Positions 54,206 to 64,000 of a DNA stretch of 64,000 nucleotides are shown piece after piece. A program made the position numbers and the translations under genes. The stretch spans positions 77,202,037 through 77,266,036 of the forward strand of contig OY759214.1 of assembly GCA_963662175.1 (NCBI GenBank), written 5' to 3'. Below the pieces are notes generated by a model, which ran no database searches, was not told the DNA's origin, and was given only the letters and a program-made list of their open reading frames with translations. Positions within the stretch are counted from its first letter, which is position 1. The number at the start of each line of letters is the position of its first letter. The DNA is from Aradus depressus. Lineage: Eukaryota; Arthropoda; Insecta; Hemiptera; Aradidae.

Positions 54206-54640
54206 ATAATCAATAGTTGACTTACACAGAGACTTCTAAATCCTCAAATTAAATTAATTGTCGATAAATTCAATACGTTATTGTGATTTTTGAGTTGACC
54301 TCTCCTTCATTCCTTCTGGTGATTTCAGGTGTCGTCCTAAGAGGGCTTTGAATTTACATATGAAATTACACGTCAATACTTTCGTTACAATGGCAGTTAT
54401 TAGAGTTTTTATGTTAAACCTCTTCCCTAATCCTCTCTCTCCTTTTGTCGATTTTACTAAAATTTTGTGTTGTCCTCAGAGGGTTCTGTTACACATATAC
54501 AATTTCGTGTTGACACATTCATTCTATCGGGAGTTATCGTATACACAGACATACTTAAATTTATTTTTGGGATCTGGAGATCAGAAAACATTGAATACTG
54601 TTGAAAACCGCATCGAATTTTTGACCGATAACATAAATCT
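54206..54640 (-). repeat. D1 copy, minus orientation
   Basis: Units with ATTGTCGATAAATTCAATAC, TCTATCGGGAGTTATCGTAT, and the end segment GAAAACCGCATCGAATTTTT then GACCGATAACATAA. Confidence 0.65.
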
Positions 54641-54915
54641 AAAATAGATTTTTCAACAAATTTTTATTATTTTTGAATATGTTTCGACCATTTTCGCGAT
54701 GATGCCTGTTTGTGTGTGTGTATGCAATTGAAAATTGTTGTGAGCGCTGAAACGCTATGAGATTGAAATTTGGAATACAGAAATCACATGTGCTAACTTA
54801 GATCTGATTAAATGTTGACTGAAATCGGACGAAAATTGATTCAACTTTACTTGGTGGCTAAGTATATTTTACAAGATACCATTTATATTGATGAACTAAT
54901 CAGAAATGTTTTTAA

Positions 54916-55600
54916 CCCGTTCCGCGACATGTGTCTCCGAGACTTACATGGGATATTCATTTAGTTGTATTGGCAATACCGAATTCTATGACGAACTTCT
55001 GAGCCTAATGTCTTCCTCCTGATTTCAATCTTCAAGATAAGTCTTATACTTTTTCTATGGGACTCTAATCTACTCATGGCACAGCCGCTGATTCCTATTT
55101 GTAAGTCTGCTAGACTTACATGGCATAGTGGTGGATTTTTGGGTATGTTTCCTTCACATGCACCCGGCTTTTTTCAACATTCTGCTTTACCATATCTCCA
55201 GCATTGCCATAGTCAGCCAGTTTACGGTTTATTTTACTTTTCAGAATGAATCCAAAATCATCTGAAGCCAGTTCCTCCCTAGAAGGGCGTAAACAATTGT
55301 AGTTTAGGACAAATGAACCTAACTTTGCCGACAAGATTTTCTTTTAAAAATAATAATAATTTATCTTGTGAACCAAAATTAGAAAGTCTATTACCATTGT
55401 AACAATAATTTTTGTTGAATAAATAGTTTCTATGTTAGTTATGACATTTTCTTATCCATATATGTATTTAGTTCCATAAAATAATTATAATTCGTAATCG
55501 TTGTATTACTGCACACAATTTTTGCAACTAAAATGCTTTAGGAGTCTGTGAGACTCACATGGCACCCAGGAGGTAATCTGATAGGATGTCGCGTAACGGG
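54916..55600. mobile_element. piggyBac-like element
   Basis: The left end follows TTAA (54912-54915) and reads CCCGTTCCGCGACATGTG. The right end (reverse complement) reads CCCGTTACGCGACATCC and is followed by TGAA, one base from TTAA. Subterminal GAGACTTACATGG and GAGACTCACATGG lie near each end. TTAA target plus CCC-start ends fit piggyBac. 685 bp. Confidence 0.55.
55116..55334 (-). pseudogene. possible piggyBac transposase fragment
   Basis: A 72-codon minus-strand frame inside the piggyBac-like element. ADYGNAGDMVKQNVEKS weakly resembles the segment GLGG..V..L.E that precedes the DNFFTS block of piggyBac transposases, but that block is absent. The call leans on the element ends more than on the protein. 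Confidence 0.3.
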
Positions 55601-55919
55601 TGAAATAAAAGTTTATAGGGAAAACTCTAAGACACATGCTGAAAACCATTTAGAAATGATGTTTTGAAACACATATTTTCATACGTTTCCTTGATTCACA
55701 CGAAAACTGTTAGTCCTATCGAAAAATTGTATTCTCCAGAATGTTCTCTATTAAATGTCCAATCGCCAGCAATACGACGAAAGTTATAGAGCTTTGAAAT
55801 ATGAAAAATAAAATAAATTTCCAGGAATTATTTCAAAGAAATGTTAAATCGCATCTAGCAGCGTTTAATTAGAATCCACATTGTACGGGAGGGCTGAGCC
55901 AGTATTATATTATTTATTT

Positions 55920-56120
55920 TTAGTCTGTATCCTGATGCTTTATTTAATTTTCCATATTTATATTTTATATGTTATGATATATGTGCCACTGATGATGACG
56001 CAGTTGCGTTGAAAACCGGTTCTGATTGAAAATAAAATAGTGGGTAAACAACGTATTTTATTTATATGAGAAATCTCGTCCCACATCCTTAGTATTACAT
56101 ATGAAAGATAGATATAACAA
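55920..56120 (+). mobile_element. Penelope-like family E terminal fragment
   Basis: A hammerhead-like core at 55989, then ACCGGTTCTGATTGAAAATA, AAATAGTGGGTAAACAACGT and GAGAAATCTCGTCCCACATC. The same order is seen inverted at 62412-62540. Confidence 0.6.
55989..56016 (+). ncRNA. hammerhead-like motif
   Basis: CTGATGA, TG, ACGC-AGTT-GCGT hairpin, T, GAAAAC. Confidence 0.45.
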
Positions 56121-56449
56121 ATTATAGAAAAACTTATAATTTTTACTAATTGGGAAAAACAGATTTTCAATAATTGTCAATTATGAGCTCATTAACCTAA
56201 TTCCTAGTCCTGTTTATTGGAAACTAGATAAGGTTTGGTCAAGGGCATAATGACTGTTGTAAAACTCACCAGACGGCGCGGTCAGACACGCCAAACACGC
56301 GAGCTAATACATCAGGCTCTTCCGACGGATGTATTTATGTAATACGGCCGTCATCAGGAACACAACTTAGTCGGGGAGAAAACGGCTAGGTCACTTCAAA
56401 GACTTAAATAGCCTCGGAAAGGGTTCTAGTTCTTCAAAGAAAAAAAAAA
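56121..56449. other. unassigned stretch
   Basis: The minus strand at 56320-56360 has CTGATGACGGCCGTATTAC and GTCGGAAGAG, a distant relative of the core motif without GAAA. Nothing else. Confidence 0.3.
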
Positions 56450-57560
56450 TGGCGTCAGTGAATCATCAGCAATGTACTTTCCCAGATCAAATTAATCAAT
56501 TAAATTTTAGCTCACCCTCCAAAACCAAACGACCAGTTCTTGTGTTAAACCCCCTTAATCTTCATCTTACCTTGGCAATTTGGCTAAAAATTAATAGGTC
56601 TCTCTATGAAGTTCTGAATACACACATGTTTATTTTTTTTACTTTTATTTATTCTACAATCTGTATAAAACAATAACAATAAGCAGAAGTGATGACTAAG
56701 AAGACATGATAAAACAATAAGTAATACAAAATATTTAAAACATAATAAGGAGGAAAAAAGAAATGAATAATACAAAATAGTAGCAAACATATACAAAATG
56801 AATAAACAGAAAGCATAAAATGAAAAAGATAAAACAAAAAAAATTAAAAAATAATAAATAAATAAAAAATAAAATAAAAGAGGACAGCACCAGTAGGATG
56901 TCCGCACACTGCCATATACCTCTCTCCAACTAGTGGAGAGGGGAGGAGGGGGCGGGAGACCAGCGCTGACCCTCCCACCACACTGCCCAACCATCCACTG
57001 TCCAGCAGTGGAGGAAGACCAGGAGACGTGGTGTCGTAAGAACACAGAGGCGTGAGGGGAGAATCCGGTCATCACCAGCACTCCCTTAAAAATGGCGTTT
57101 GAAGAAGAAGAAAAAAATAATAATAAATAATAAAATTAAAATAATAAATCAATAAAACGCACAAAACAAAACAACAAAAAATAAAAAAAAAGATTAAAAA
57201 TATTAAAATTTAAAAAAATATATATATAAAATACAAATTAAAGTAGATCGCGAGGCCAATGCCGCCTCAGCCTTCTTGGAGGATTATGCGGATGGGATTG
57301 AGATGATAAGGATTTGGCAAGAGGATTATTGTGGAAGGAGAGGTTCGTGTGGAACTTCGAAAAACGGGATTTGATGAGATCTTGGACAAAAAAATACACA
57401 TATAAAATTTCGTTTCGATCAATTCATTCTATCGAAACTTATAGTTCGTATGTAGTTATAGTATTTGAATCAGGGGGTTGGGAAACCTGAAATTTCGGTT
57501 AAAACTCAGCATGGAATTTCTGAACGATTACATAACTTCCCCTATGTATAGCTGGGGAAG
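56450..57560 (-). repeat. D1 copy, minus orientation, split by LINE J1
   Basis: The terminal block at 56450-56490 (AGTGAATCATCAGCAATGTA) and body to 56627 resume at 57393 with CACATATAAAATTTCGTTTC. The hairpin end is at 57530-57560 (CTTCCCCTATGTATAGCTGG then GGAAGTAG). Confidence 0.75.
56628..57392 (-). pseudogene. LINE J1, 5'-truncated copy, minus orientation
   Basis: The minus strand from 57390 encodes the last residues of ORF2 (DLIKSRFSKFH, then PPRRLRRHWPRDLL) matching the end of the 22949-25378 frame, then a 3' UTR with TGCTGGTGATGACCGGATTC and a T/A-rich part. The duplication AATACACA(C/T)AT flanks it (56617-56627, 57393-57403). Long open frames here lie in the UTR and are not genes. 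Confidence 0.85.
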
Positions 57561-57589
57561 TAGAAATTAGCGATGTTCATGAGTGGTCG

Positions 57590-58127
57590 ATTAGTGAGAT
57601 GGCGATTAGGGGAGGGAGGGGGTAATGTATGCATTGACAATAAATTTTATTTCCGAATCCAAATGCTCATAAGGACAATACATTTTTCTTCTCAGCTAAA
57701 GGAGAGTGAACACTTAAGGAAAATGTGAAGCTTGGAAAGGAAAATGTGAAGAAATTGGATAATCCAAAGTTAGCTTCAAAATCTTGAGAATTACAAGTAA
57801 TTAATAAATGTCAGTAAATGTAACAAATACGACTTTTCATACTTCCCAATCCCCTAATTCAGAAAAATGTCACGATAAGTTTCGATAGAATAAAGATATC
57901 AAAACGAAATTTTATATGTGTATCCAGATCTTCATAAGGATGACTATTATATATATTGATTTTCAGCCAAATTTATCAAAGGTAAGATGAAGATTAAAGG
58001 GGGTTTAACAGGAAAACTGTAATATCTGCCGTTGTAATGAATGTGAATTATTGATTATTATCCAAAACTTAGTTGATTAGTTCGCTCTGGGGAAGTACAC
58101 TACTGGTGATTCACCGCCGCCATTTTT
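57590..58127 (+). repeat. D1 copy, plus orientation
   Basis: Body units at 57600-58075, ending CTCTGGGGAAGTACACTACT, GGTGATTCACCGCCGCC and poly-T. It is head-to-head with the preceding minus-orientation copy. Confidence 0.65.
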
Positions 58128-59559
58128 TTTTTTTTTTTCAAGAACCTCCATTCTACCGCTCCTTCCCCACGAAGGTGTTTTTTCACTTCGATTTGGCATT
58201 TTGCCACTGACAGAGAGAGGTCAAAGCAAGCAACGATCCTCAATCCACCCATTTTAATTACGGCTCTATACCGATCATGAAGTACAATCTCGCCCTTCGG
58301 AATCAATGATGATTTAATTTTCTAATTAATTTCATTCAAATTCAATTCATCTTGACCTCTGTAGAATAAACCTTTGAAAAAAAATCCCCATTCAATATAA
58401 AATTCTCAATGGTATCCAAGGTATGAATTCACTGGTCCAAAAACTGCAGTACTTTGGATAGTTATGGATGGTTCTTCCATCTCTCAAATTTTAATTTCTG
58501 GATACCAAGTCTACCAACAGAACATCTTAAAAGCCCGGAGATTACCCACAAAATTGACTAATAAATAGCAGAAACATTTTGACGATTCTGAAATGACGTT
58601 GAATTAAATGAATAGTGCTTTGAGATGACCATTAACGGCAGCTTTACTTCCCCAGCTTTACGACGTATAAGGGAAGTTATCTAATCGGTACAAGTTCCAG
58701 TTTTCACCCCCTAATTCCTATAATCACCCACATAGGACATTTTTTTTTGACGTGAAAACGTCTATTCGCTCGTTAAGCACAGTGATAGCCGGTCAAACTT
58801 TCTTGTGTTACAAAATACCTAGAGACTAATAATGCGATAACAACGGCTGAGATCACAATGGATTGAGCATGTCTGTACGTGATTGTTGTGCAGTGCTTGT
58901 TTTGCCTGTGACGTTATCGGGATAGTGTGGGAGCCGGCGGATGATTGTTGCGAATTAGCGTCGTATAAAATTAGAAATTAGTCTAGCGTGATAACGCTTT
59001 TAGGATAGGACGTTGATTCGGGTGTCATTGTAAAGAGCTTGAGAAAGCATACTAGGACTCAAAGTGAAACAATGAAAATATTCGCTGAAATATATGTAAA
59101 AATTAATATTAAATTGAAAATTGCAAAAAAATTAAAGACGCATATGCGCGGAATTATAGAAAACGCAAATCAGAGGAAAGACCGCATCAAAAGGAATTTT
59201 AAAAACCTAAAAAGTCTAGTGCGAAGCAAATGCAAGAGCTACGGCAGCATCGAAAAGAAAATGAAAAATGATTATATCCCGAAGTTTTCACGGAAAATCT
59301 ACGGCGTGGACCTTGACTACGCCTTAATGTTTTTTTTTGTTTTTTTTTTGGAATGGCAGGGGCGTATTTCTGACAAATTAAACTTTCTGGGGAAGTAAAA
59401 CAGATAAATATAGGAAGTATTAAGATAAGGGTAGATATGGGATCCAATACATATTTTTTAAATATTTGTTTACTTCTTTCTCTACACGACCTCATCCAAT
59501 ATTTTTTCCTCTCTTTCAAAGAAAAAGCCTCAGGGCTTCCAAAACGTAAATTCAAAATT
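58128..59559. other. unassigned stretch with a D1 hairpin end
   Basis: TACTTCCCCAGCTTTACGAC then GTATAAGGGAAGTTATCTAA at 58647-58686 is the D1 hairpin end. A 119-codon plus frame (59039-59398) is Lys-rich and has no recognised domain; a different frame at 59155-59270 reads RNYRKRKSEERPHQKE with stops. No gene is called. Confidence 0.4.
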
Positions 59560-59795
59560 CCACGAGAACAACTATTAACTTTCCGCGGAATCGCCCAAAG
59601 AGAAGAGTGGGATCAGAAGATGAGGGTTCGATTCAAAAACCCTAATAACTACCGATGTAATTAATGTATCGACTCTAAATTTAAGGTGGAGATTCAAAAG
59701 CCCCATTGTAAGTCAACTATTGATTTTTTGATTTTTTTCAACTATTGGTTTTGGAGGAAGAGCTAAAATTTTAATGATTAATACACTGAAAATCT
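59560..59795 (+). repeat. D1 copy, plus orientation
   Basis: Contains ACAACTATTAACTTTCCGCG, AACCCTAATAACTACCGATG and TTGGTTTTGGAGGAAGAGCT. Confidence 0.65.
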
Positions 59796-60310
59796 TCCCG
59801 ATATTTGCTAGGTTGTAGAAAACAAAAAATAAATTGAGGGAAGAATCTAACTGTGAAAAGTATATTATATTAAGTTTCATTAATTGAGATTATTGGACAT
59901 TTAGAAATAGGTAGGTGGCTACCTAAAAAAAGCCCATGGCTGCCAAGGGGTCCTTGCCCTGTGTGGAAAATACAAAGGCATTAAGTCGAAAAAGAGAAAA
60001 GGACAACTGAGTGAGGTATAATTGGGTTATTCCGGACAAAAGAACGGACCAACAATTCCATGAGTAGAGAGAAAGCCTGGATCCAGGAATTGTTTACTCC
60101 AAACAGGGAGGTATCTTTTCCAGAAAACAAAAAGATAAAAAACAGCATCCAGCTTTACCAGAAGCAGTCACGAAATTTGAGTTAGTTATTGTGACTCATC
60201 GTCAGGCTTTAAGAAGAAAAAATCGTAGAATCCATCTTCTGGATTGATGCATTGGATGAAGAATCGATTTGTGGAAAATCATTAATATTGTTATGAAAAA
60301 ATTATTTATA
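59796..60310. other. unassigned stretch
   Basis: Nothing recognised. Confidence 0.35.
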
Positions 60311-60801
60311 TAGTCTTATGGTAAACACAGTACCCGACACAATACAAACTACTTACATACGTTTTTTTAGAAAACTTTACACACATACAAACCCAAAAAT
60401 ACGTACTTACCCGACACAACACTTACCACAGAACCCCCACGAAGGTTGAAAAGAAGATGGAACCGAGACTTACTACCACCTTGAATCCTATTCGTTCTTA
60501 ATATTTTTTATTTTAATTTTATTTTTTTACATTATATTCCTTTACTTTTATCATCTCTCTTACCCATCCATCAAAAATGTATTTCAATTCCTTTATATTT
60601 ATTAATTTATTTTATTTTATTTTTTTTTTCTGATTTCGTCCAAATAATTAAGATAAATTTTCGTCCAAAGGACCTACCAATGGGTGGCCTTCCTCTCACA
60701 TGCCATTCACGCCAACATTTCATTTCAATACCTGCCATCATAGATGCTTGTTGTTGCACCCTAGCAATAAATAAAAGACAAAAAAAAGTAGTCAGATGGT
60801 A
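60311..60801 (+). pseudogene. LINE J2, short 5'-truncated copy
   Basis: Starts in ORF2 (NTVPDTIQTTYIRFFRKLYT), 96% or so like the 47421-48055 copy by eye. It carries a one-C deletion at AACCCCCACG that breaks the frame before the Arg-rich end. The family stop TTGA is retained. The 3' UTR has GGTGGCCTTCCTCTCACATG and ends AATAAATAAAAGACAAAAAA. Imperfect 13-bp duplications TAGTC..ATGGTA flank it (60311-60323, 60789-60801). Confidence 0.75.
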
Positions 60802-60984
60802 AAAAATCGTAGAAAAAAATGTTTAAATCAAAAATCCTATCATCAATAGAATCGTCGGCATCATTTGCTGGCGATTAAGCAATGGGATTGTTGAATCCTT
60901 GGAACCGGGCTGAGCGGATTCCCCTCCCATGACTTGAGAAAGATGAAACTAAATTATTAGAAGAATTATAATTCAATTATACAT

Positions 60985-61222
60985 CCCCAGGGAAGTAATG
61001 TATTCCTTCAAATATATTCATTCTATCGGCAGTTATTAGGGTTTTTGTGACGAGTACCTCTCCTCTGACCCTCCTTTCCTTCGACTAATTCACTACAATC
61101 GTCACACTGGCGGTTATTAGAGCTTCTGTGTTAAGCTCCATGTGAAGTGGGTATTGTGTAATTTGTGTCTCCCGACAGAACGATGTATTGACACGCCATT
61201 TTATGTATGTGTTCAGGAACCC
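60985..61222 (-). repeat. D1 fragments
   Basis: TATTCATTCTATCGGCAGTT and GGCGGTTATTAGAGCTTCTG in minus orientation, then CCCGACAGAACGATGTATTG in plus orientation. Rearranged. Confidence 0.5.
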
Positions 61223-61353
61223 CATATCATGCAGCCATAGAAAGGATCTTTTCTCTTATAAATAAGTTGTGGACTAGCGAAAAAACACAGTTGCAAGTCG
61301 CAGTTCTTAAAGCAATGTTAATTACCAAAGTAAATTGTAAGAAATCATGCTAA
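61223..61353 (+). pseudogene. hAT transposase C-terminal remnant
   Basis: The 42-codon frame 61228-61353 reads AAIERIFSLINKLWTSEKTQ and LQVAVLKAMLITKVNC before a stop. This is the hAT C-terminal dimerisation motif (ER.FS..N..WT..R..L). It is a better match to the family than the fragment at 18988-19242. It is fused to D1 on its left and no terminal inverted repeats are seen. Confidence 0.7.
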
Positions 61354-61785
61354 GAATTTCATTCTTATTTGAAATCAAAACCAAATATCACACATCACAA
61401 AATTCTTTATTTTCACAGTAAAAAATACAAACTATAATATACGTTTTCTTAAAATTAATGGTCAGGTTAGATATACAGTACTGGTCGCCTCACCACTGAT
61501 GATGCGAGTCTGGGGGAAAGAAGAGTGGGCGAGTGGCCACCACAAACCAAAGAAGCTCCCGCTGAAAAACATTAATTAATGATCTTGCCAGACCACGTGA
61601 CCACCAAATAAAACGATGTGCCACACAAACACAATCTTGGCTCCAGTCTCCTTCCCCATATATACTCGTATTCTTGTATCACTACTAATATTTTTACTTT
61701 ATTCGCTAAGTTTATATTCGCAATCGACTGAACACAACATTTTCATCCAGAAATTTGAAACTACTACTCACTATGAAGGAAACCA
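61354..61785. other. unassigned stretch
   Basis: Nothing recognised. Confidence 0.35.
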
Positions 61786-62216
61786 TTTACGGGTCTAGAT
61801 AATTCGTCTTAATGTATATTTCCAATTTAGCTTTTAGGAATATACGTGTAAAATTTCATGACTATTCGATCATCTGTTAATGAGCTAGCACTATCTTTAT
61901 GTTTACCTCCCTCCGCAATCACACCTCCCTTTAAGAATTTTGAGACGCCACATATCCTATTTTTCAACTTGGCTTTCAAGGATATCACACGTGAAATTCC
62001 ATGACAATCGATCATCAGGTAATGTAATAGCATAATATGCTTAGCCACTACCCCTCTCCCGTTAAACATTTTGAAACGCCACATAGACAATTTTTCAATC
62101 TGGCTTAAATGGATGCTACATGTGAAGTTTCATGAAAATCCGACTAACAGTTTGGGCGTGATGTTGAAACAAACTCACAAACAAATAACTCTTGTTTCAG
62201 CTTTATTAATGTAGAT
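61786..62216 (+). mobile_element. element E, 3' fragment
   Basis: Three degenerate 143-bp-type units (TGAAATTCCATGACAATC, TTTGAAACGCCACATAG), then TTTGGGCGTGATGTTGAAAC, AAACAAATAACTCTTGTTTC and AGCTTTATTAATGTAGAT, as at the 3' ends of E1 and E2. Confidence 0.7.
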
Positions 62217-62289
62217 GTTTCCAGAATGTTTTGAGATTATGAAAGTAGTGGTGTTCAAAAATGGATTAACATTCACGATAAGTGGGTGA

Positions 62290-62293
<4 letters not shown>

Positions 62294-62358
<65 letters not shown>
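62294..62358. repeat. (TA)n microsatellite
   Basis: About 32 uninterrupted TA units. Confidence 0.95.
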
Positions 62359-62363
<5 letters not shown>

Positions 62364-62389
62364 CAAGAAGAATATATTTACAGTTTATT

Positions 62390-62575
62390 AAGTATATATT
62401 TACAGATAGTAAGATGTTGTGGGACGAGATTTCTCATAGAAATAAAAGACGTTGTCTTCCCACTGTTTTATTTTGACCAGAAACGGTTTTCGACGCAACA
62501 GCGTCATCATCAGTGGTACAAAACACATCTAGACCAAAAATAAAACAGTGGGAAAACATATTTTATTTTTATGAA
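62390..62575 (-). mobile_element. Penelope-like family E terminal pair
   Basis: The minus strand matches 55975-56085, with GAGAAATCTCGTCCCACAAC. AAAATAAAACAGTGGGAA occurs in both orientations (62456-62474 inverted, 62538-62555 direct), as in the inverted arms of the other elements. Confidence 0.55.
62486..62513 (-). ncRNA. hammerhead-like motif
   Basis: Minus strand: CTGATGA, T, GACGC-TGTT-GCGTC hairpin, GAAAAC. Perfect 5-bp stem II. Confidence 0.5.
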
Positions 62576-62579
62576 CAAT

Positions 62580-63449
62580 TTTTATAGTTGATACACAATC
62601 AATCTAGTTTATACCATTTATAGACAATCCATACTGATCTTCAGATCCCTGAGGTCTTGGAAGAATGTCTGCCCATTTGTCAGTCTGTTGCGGACCATGC
62701 ACGAACATGAAAACCCTCTGCTACGAGTCATCCCTCTCCACCTGCCTCCGCCAAGACCAGAACGTCGACTAAAGAGGAAGCATCGCAGCGACCTTAACCA
62801 AGAGAACTGACGTTGGTCAGCCGTCTCATTAAAGTGCTTTTAGCCGAATCGAATGTATATTGTATTTTATATCTTTAGTTAAACAAACATTTTGCGTAAT
62901 GAGTGCATACAGCTTCGCAGTCATCTGTTTCAAGTGAGGTGAAGTAAATGCAATGCTAAAAAAGATTTTTTTAAATCAAAAACTGTACTTTGATTTTTCT
63001 TTAAAAGGGTACTTCATGAGAAAAGAAAAAAGTTTATAAACACACCTCTAATCCATCCAAATGGCCAGAGCTTTTCTGTTATGGCTATTGTGGTCGCCAC
63101 CTCATTAGGATATTTCCTCAACCAAGGAGTTCTCTAGATAACATTTTATAAACTTCGTTAAAGAACAAATTTATATAACGAGGAAGGAGAGAGAGGGGCG
63201 GTTACCACTTGTTAATCCTTCATTCATATCCTGAAGTCGCTTAGTTGTACAAGAAGGGCCTCAAGTGGAAGATTTCAGCGAAGGGGGGGGGGGGGGGGGG
63301 GGCGAACAAAAGGGCCCCTGAACATTTAATTGAAGTTTTTAAGTGGGAGAAGATGGGTGCACACTTTTTTTTTTTATACTTGTAATTGGAGGACGTGACG
63401 TCAGGTCCGGAAACTTGTAATGCCGATCTAAGGTAACCTTGGATACGAG
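62580..63449. other. unassigned stretch with a 20-G run
   Basis: The G run lies at 63283-63302. No gene or repeat recognised. Confidence 0.35.
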
Positions 63450-63545
63450 AGCTGTCGGTAATCACCGGTAATGTACTTCCCCACCAGGAATTAATCAATT
63501 AGGTTTCCTCTTTCTCCAAAATCAACCGTTTGGGCTCAAGTTCAA
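63450..63545 (-). repeat. D1 terminal part, minus orientation
   Basis: GGTAATCACCGGTAATGTAC, TTCCCCACCAGGAATTAATC and CTTTCTCCAAAATCAACCG. Confidence 0.65.
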
Positions 63546-63600
63546 TAAAGAAAAACTAAGATGTTGTTTAACTTTTATATTGTCTAATTCTACGAAAATA

Positions 63601-63800
<200 letters not shown>

Positions 63801-63945
63801 TAAGATTACCTAAGGCTGTGACACACTGACCCCTGGTGAAGAACCTGGGGAGTGGGAGGAAGTCCTACCTTAACATAATATTTACAAATATTTGAGTTGT
63901 TATAATCTAATAAAAAGAATAAAATACAAAAATAAAGAAAATATG

Positions 63946-63948
<3 letters not shown>

Positions 63949-63976
<28 letters not shown>

Positions 63977-64000
63977 CCTTTATTTATAAAGTTTCTAGGG
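63949..64000 (-). mobile_element. LINE 3' tail at window edge, J2-like
   Basis: On the minus strand, CCCTAGAAACTTTATAAATA then AAGGATAAAAAA resembles the J2 3' end (CACCCTAGCAATAAATAAAA, then GACAAAAA at 60760-60787). It is cut by the window end. Confidence 0.45.

Larger units (their letters stand above)
54860..55870 (+). repeat. dispersed repeat R2, copy 2, split
   Basis: Sequence on both sides of the piggyBac-like element matches the continuous copy at 19740-20110. Confidence 0.5.

Noticed and set aside
56584..57081. 165-codon minus-strand gene
   Set aside because: Antisense to D1 and within the 3' UTR of a truncated LINE J1 copy.
59039..59398. 119-codon Lys-rich gene
   Set aside because: Starts at a non-ATG codon, has no domain, and its end runs into a T-rich stretch and a D1-like GGGGAAGTAAA.
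63283..63302. G-quadruplex regulatory element
   Set aside because: A plain G homopolymer with no gene nearby; such runs are also prone to sequencing error.

Overview
The window looks like intergenic DNA from an arthropod, most likely an insect. It is AT-rich and packed with nested transposable elements. I found no host gene that I can support: every long or recognisable coding stretch belongs to a mobile element or comes from a tandem array whose period is a multiple of three. The arthropod call rests on the mix of Jockey-type LINEs, an RTE-like LINE, Penelope-like elements (PLEs), hAT, pogo/Tigger-like and piggyBac-like DNA transposons and tRNA-derived SINEs. It is an inference, and I cannot name a genus.

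Layout. 1-6.4 kb: a dispersed repeat (here called D1) holds a LINE fragment flanked by a 39-bp duplication, and the LINE tail holds a 5-kb LTR retrotransposon with about 0.9-kb LTRs, one coiled-coil Gag-like ORF and no pol. 6.9-13.1 kb: a pogo-like MITE, a GC-rich 233-bp minisatellite and several D1 copies, one split by an RTE-like LINE. 16.6-18 kb: D1 split by a Penelope-like element with a GIY-YIG domain, inverted terminal repeats and hammerhead-like motifs. 18.8-19.3 kb: a short hAT element. 20.4-22 kb: a MITE split by a pogo-like element, itself split by a 602-bp palindrome. 22.9-25.9 kb: a 5'-truncated Jockey-type LINE with an 11-bp target-site duplication.

27-40.6 kb: a composite block. 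Two directly oriented copies of a repeat-rich element (E1, E2) flank about 8.3 kb of a 441-bp satellite (19 monomers). The satellite monomer contains a recognisable piece of the local SINE family. 41-46.9 kb: SINEs, a large inverted repeat carrying SINE arms and a hammerhead-like core, and a 105-bp tandem array. 47.4-64 kb: 5'-truncated copies of two Jockey-type LINE families, a dimeric tandem array ending in a perfect hairpin, further PLE fragments, a piggyBac-like element, a hAT remnant, many D1 copies and long (TA)n tracts.

The elements do not form a pathway. Their relation is one of nesting and derivation: target-site duplications and interrupted copies give a relative order of insertion at many loci. 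The three signals most worth following are (1) the recurring CUGA(U/A)GA...hairpin...GAAA motif at PLE-like inverted repeats, (2) the origin of the 441-bp satellite from a SINE, and (3) the D1 family, present in about 18 copies, with hairpin ends and internal repeats that I cannot assign to a known superfamily.
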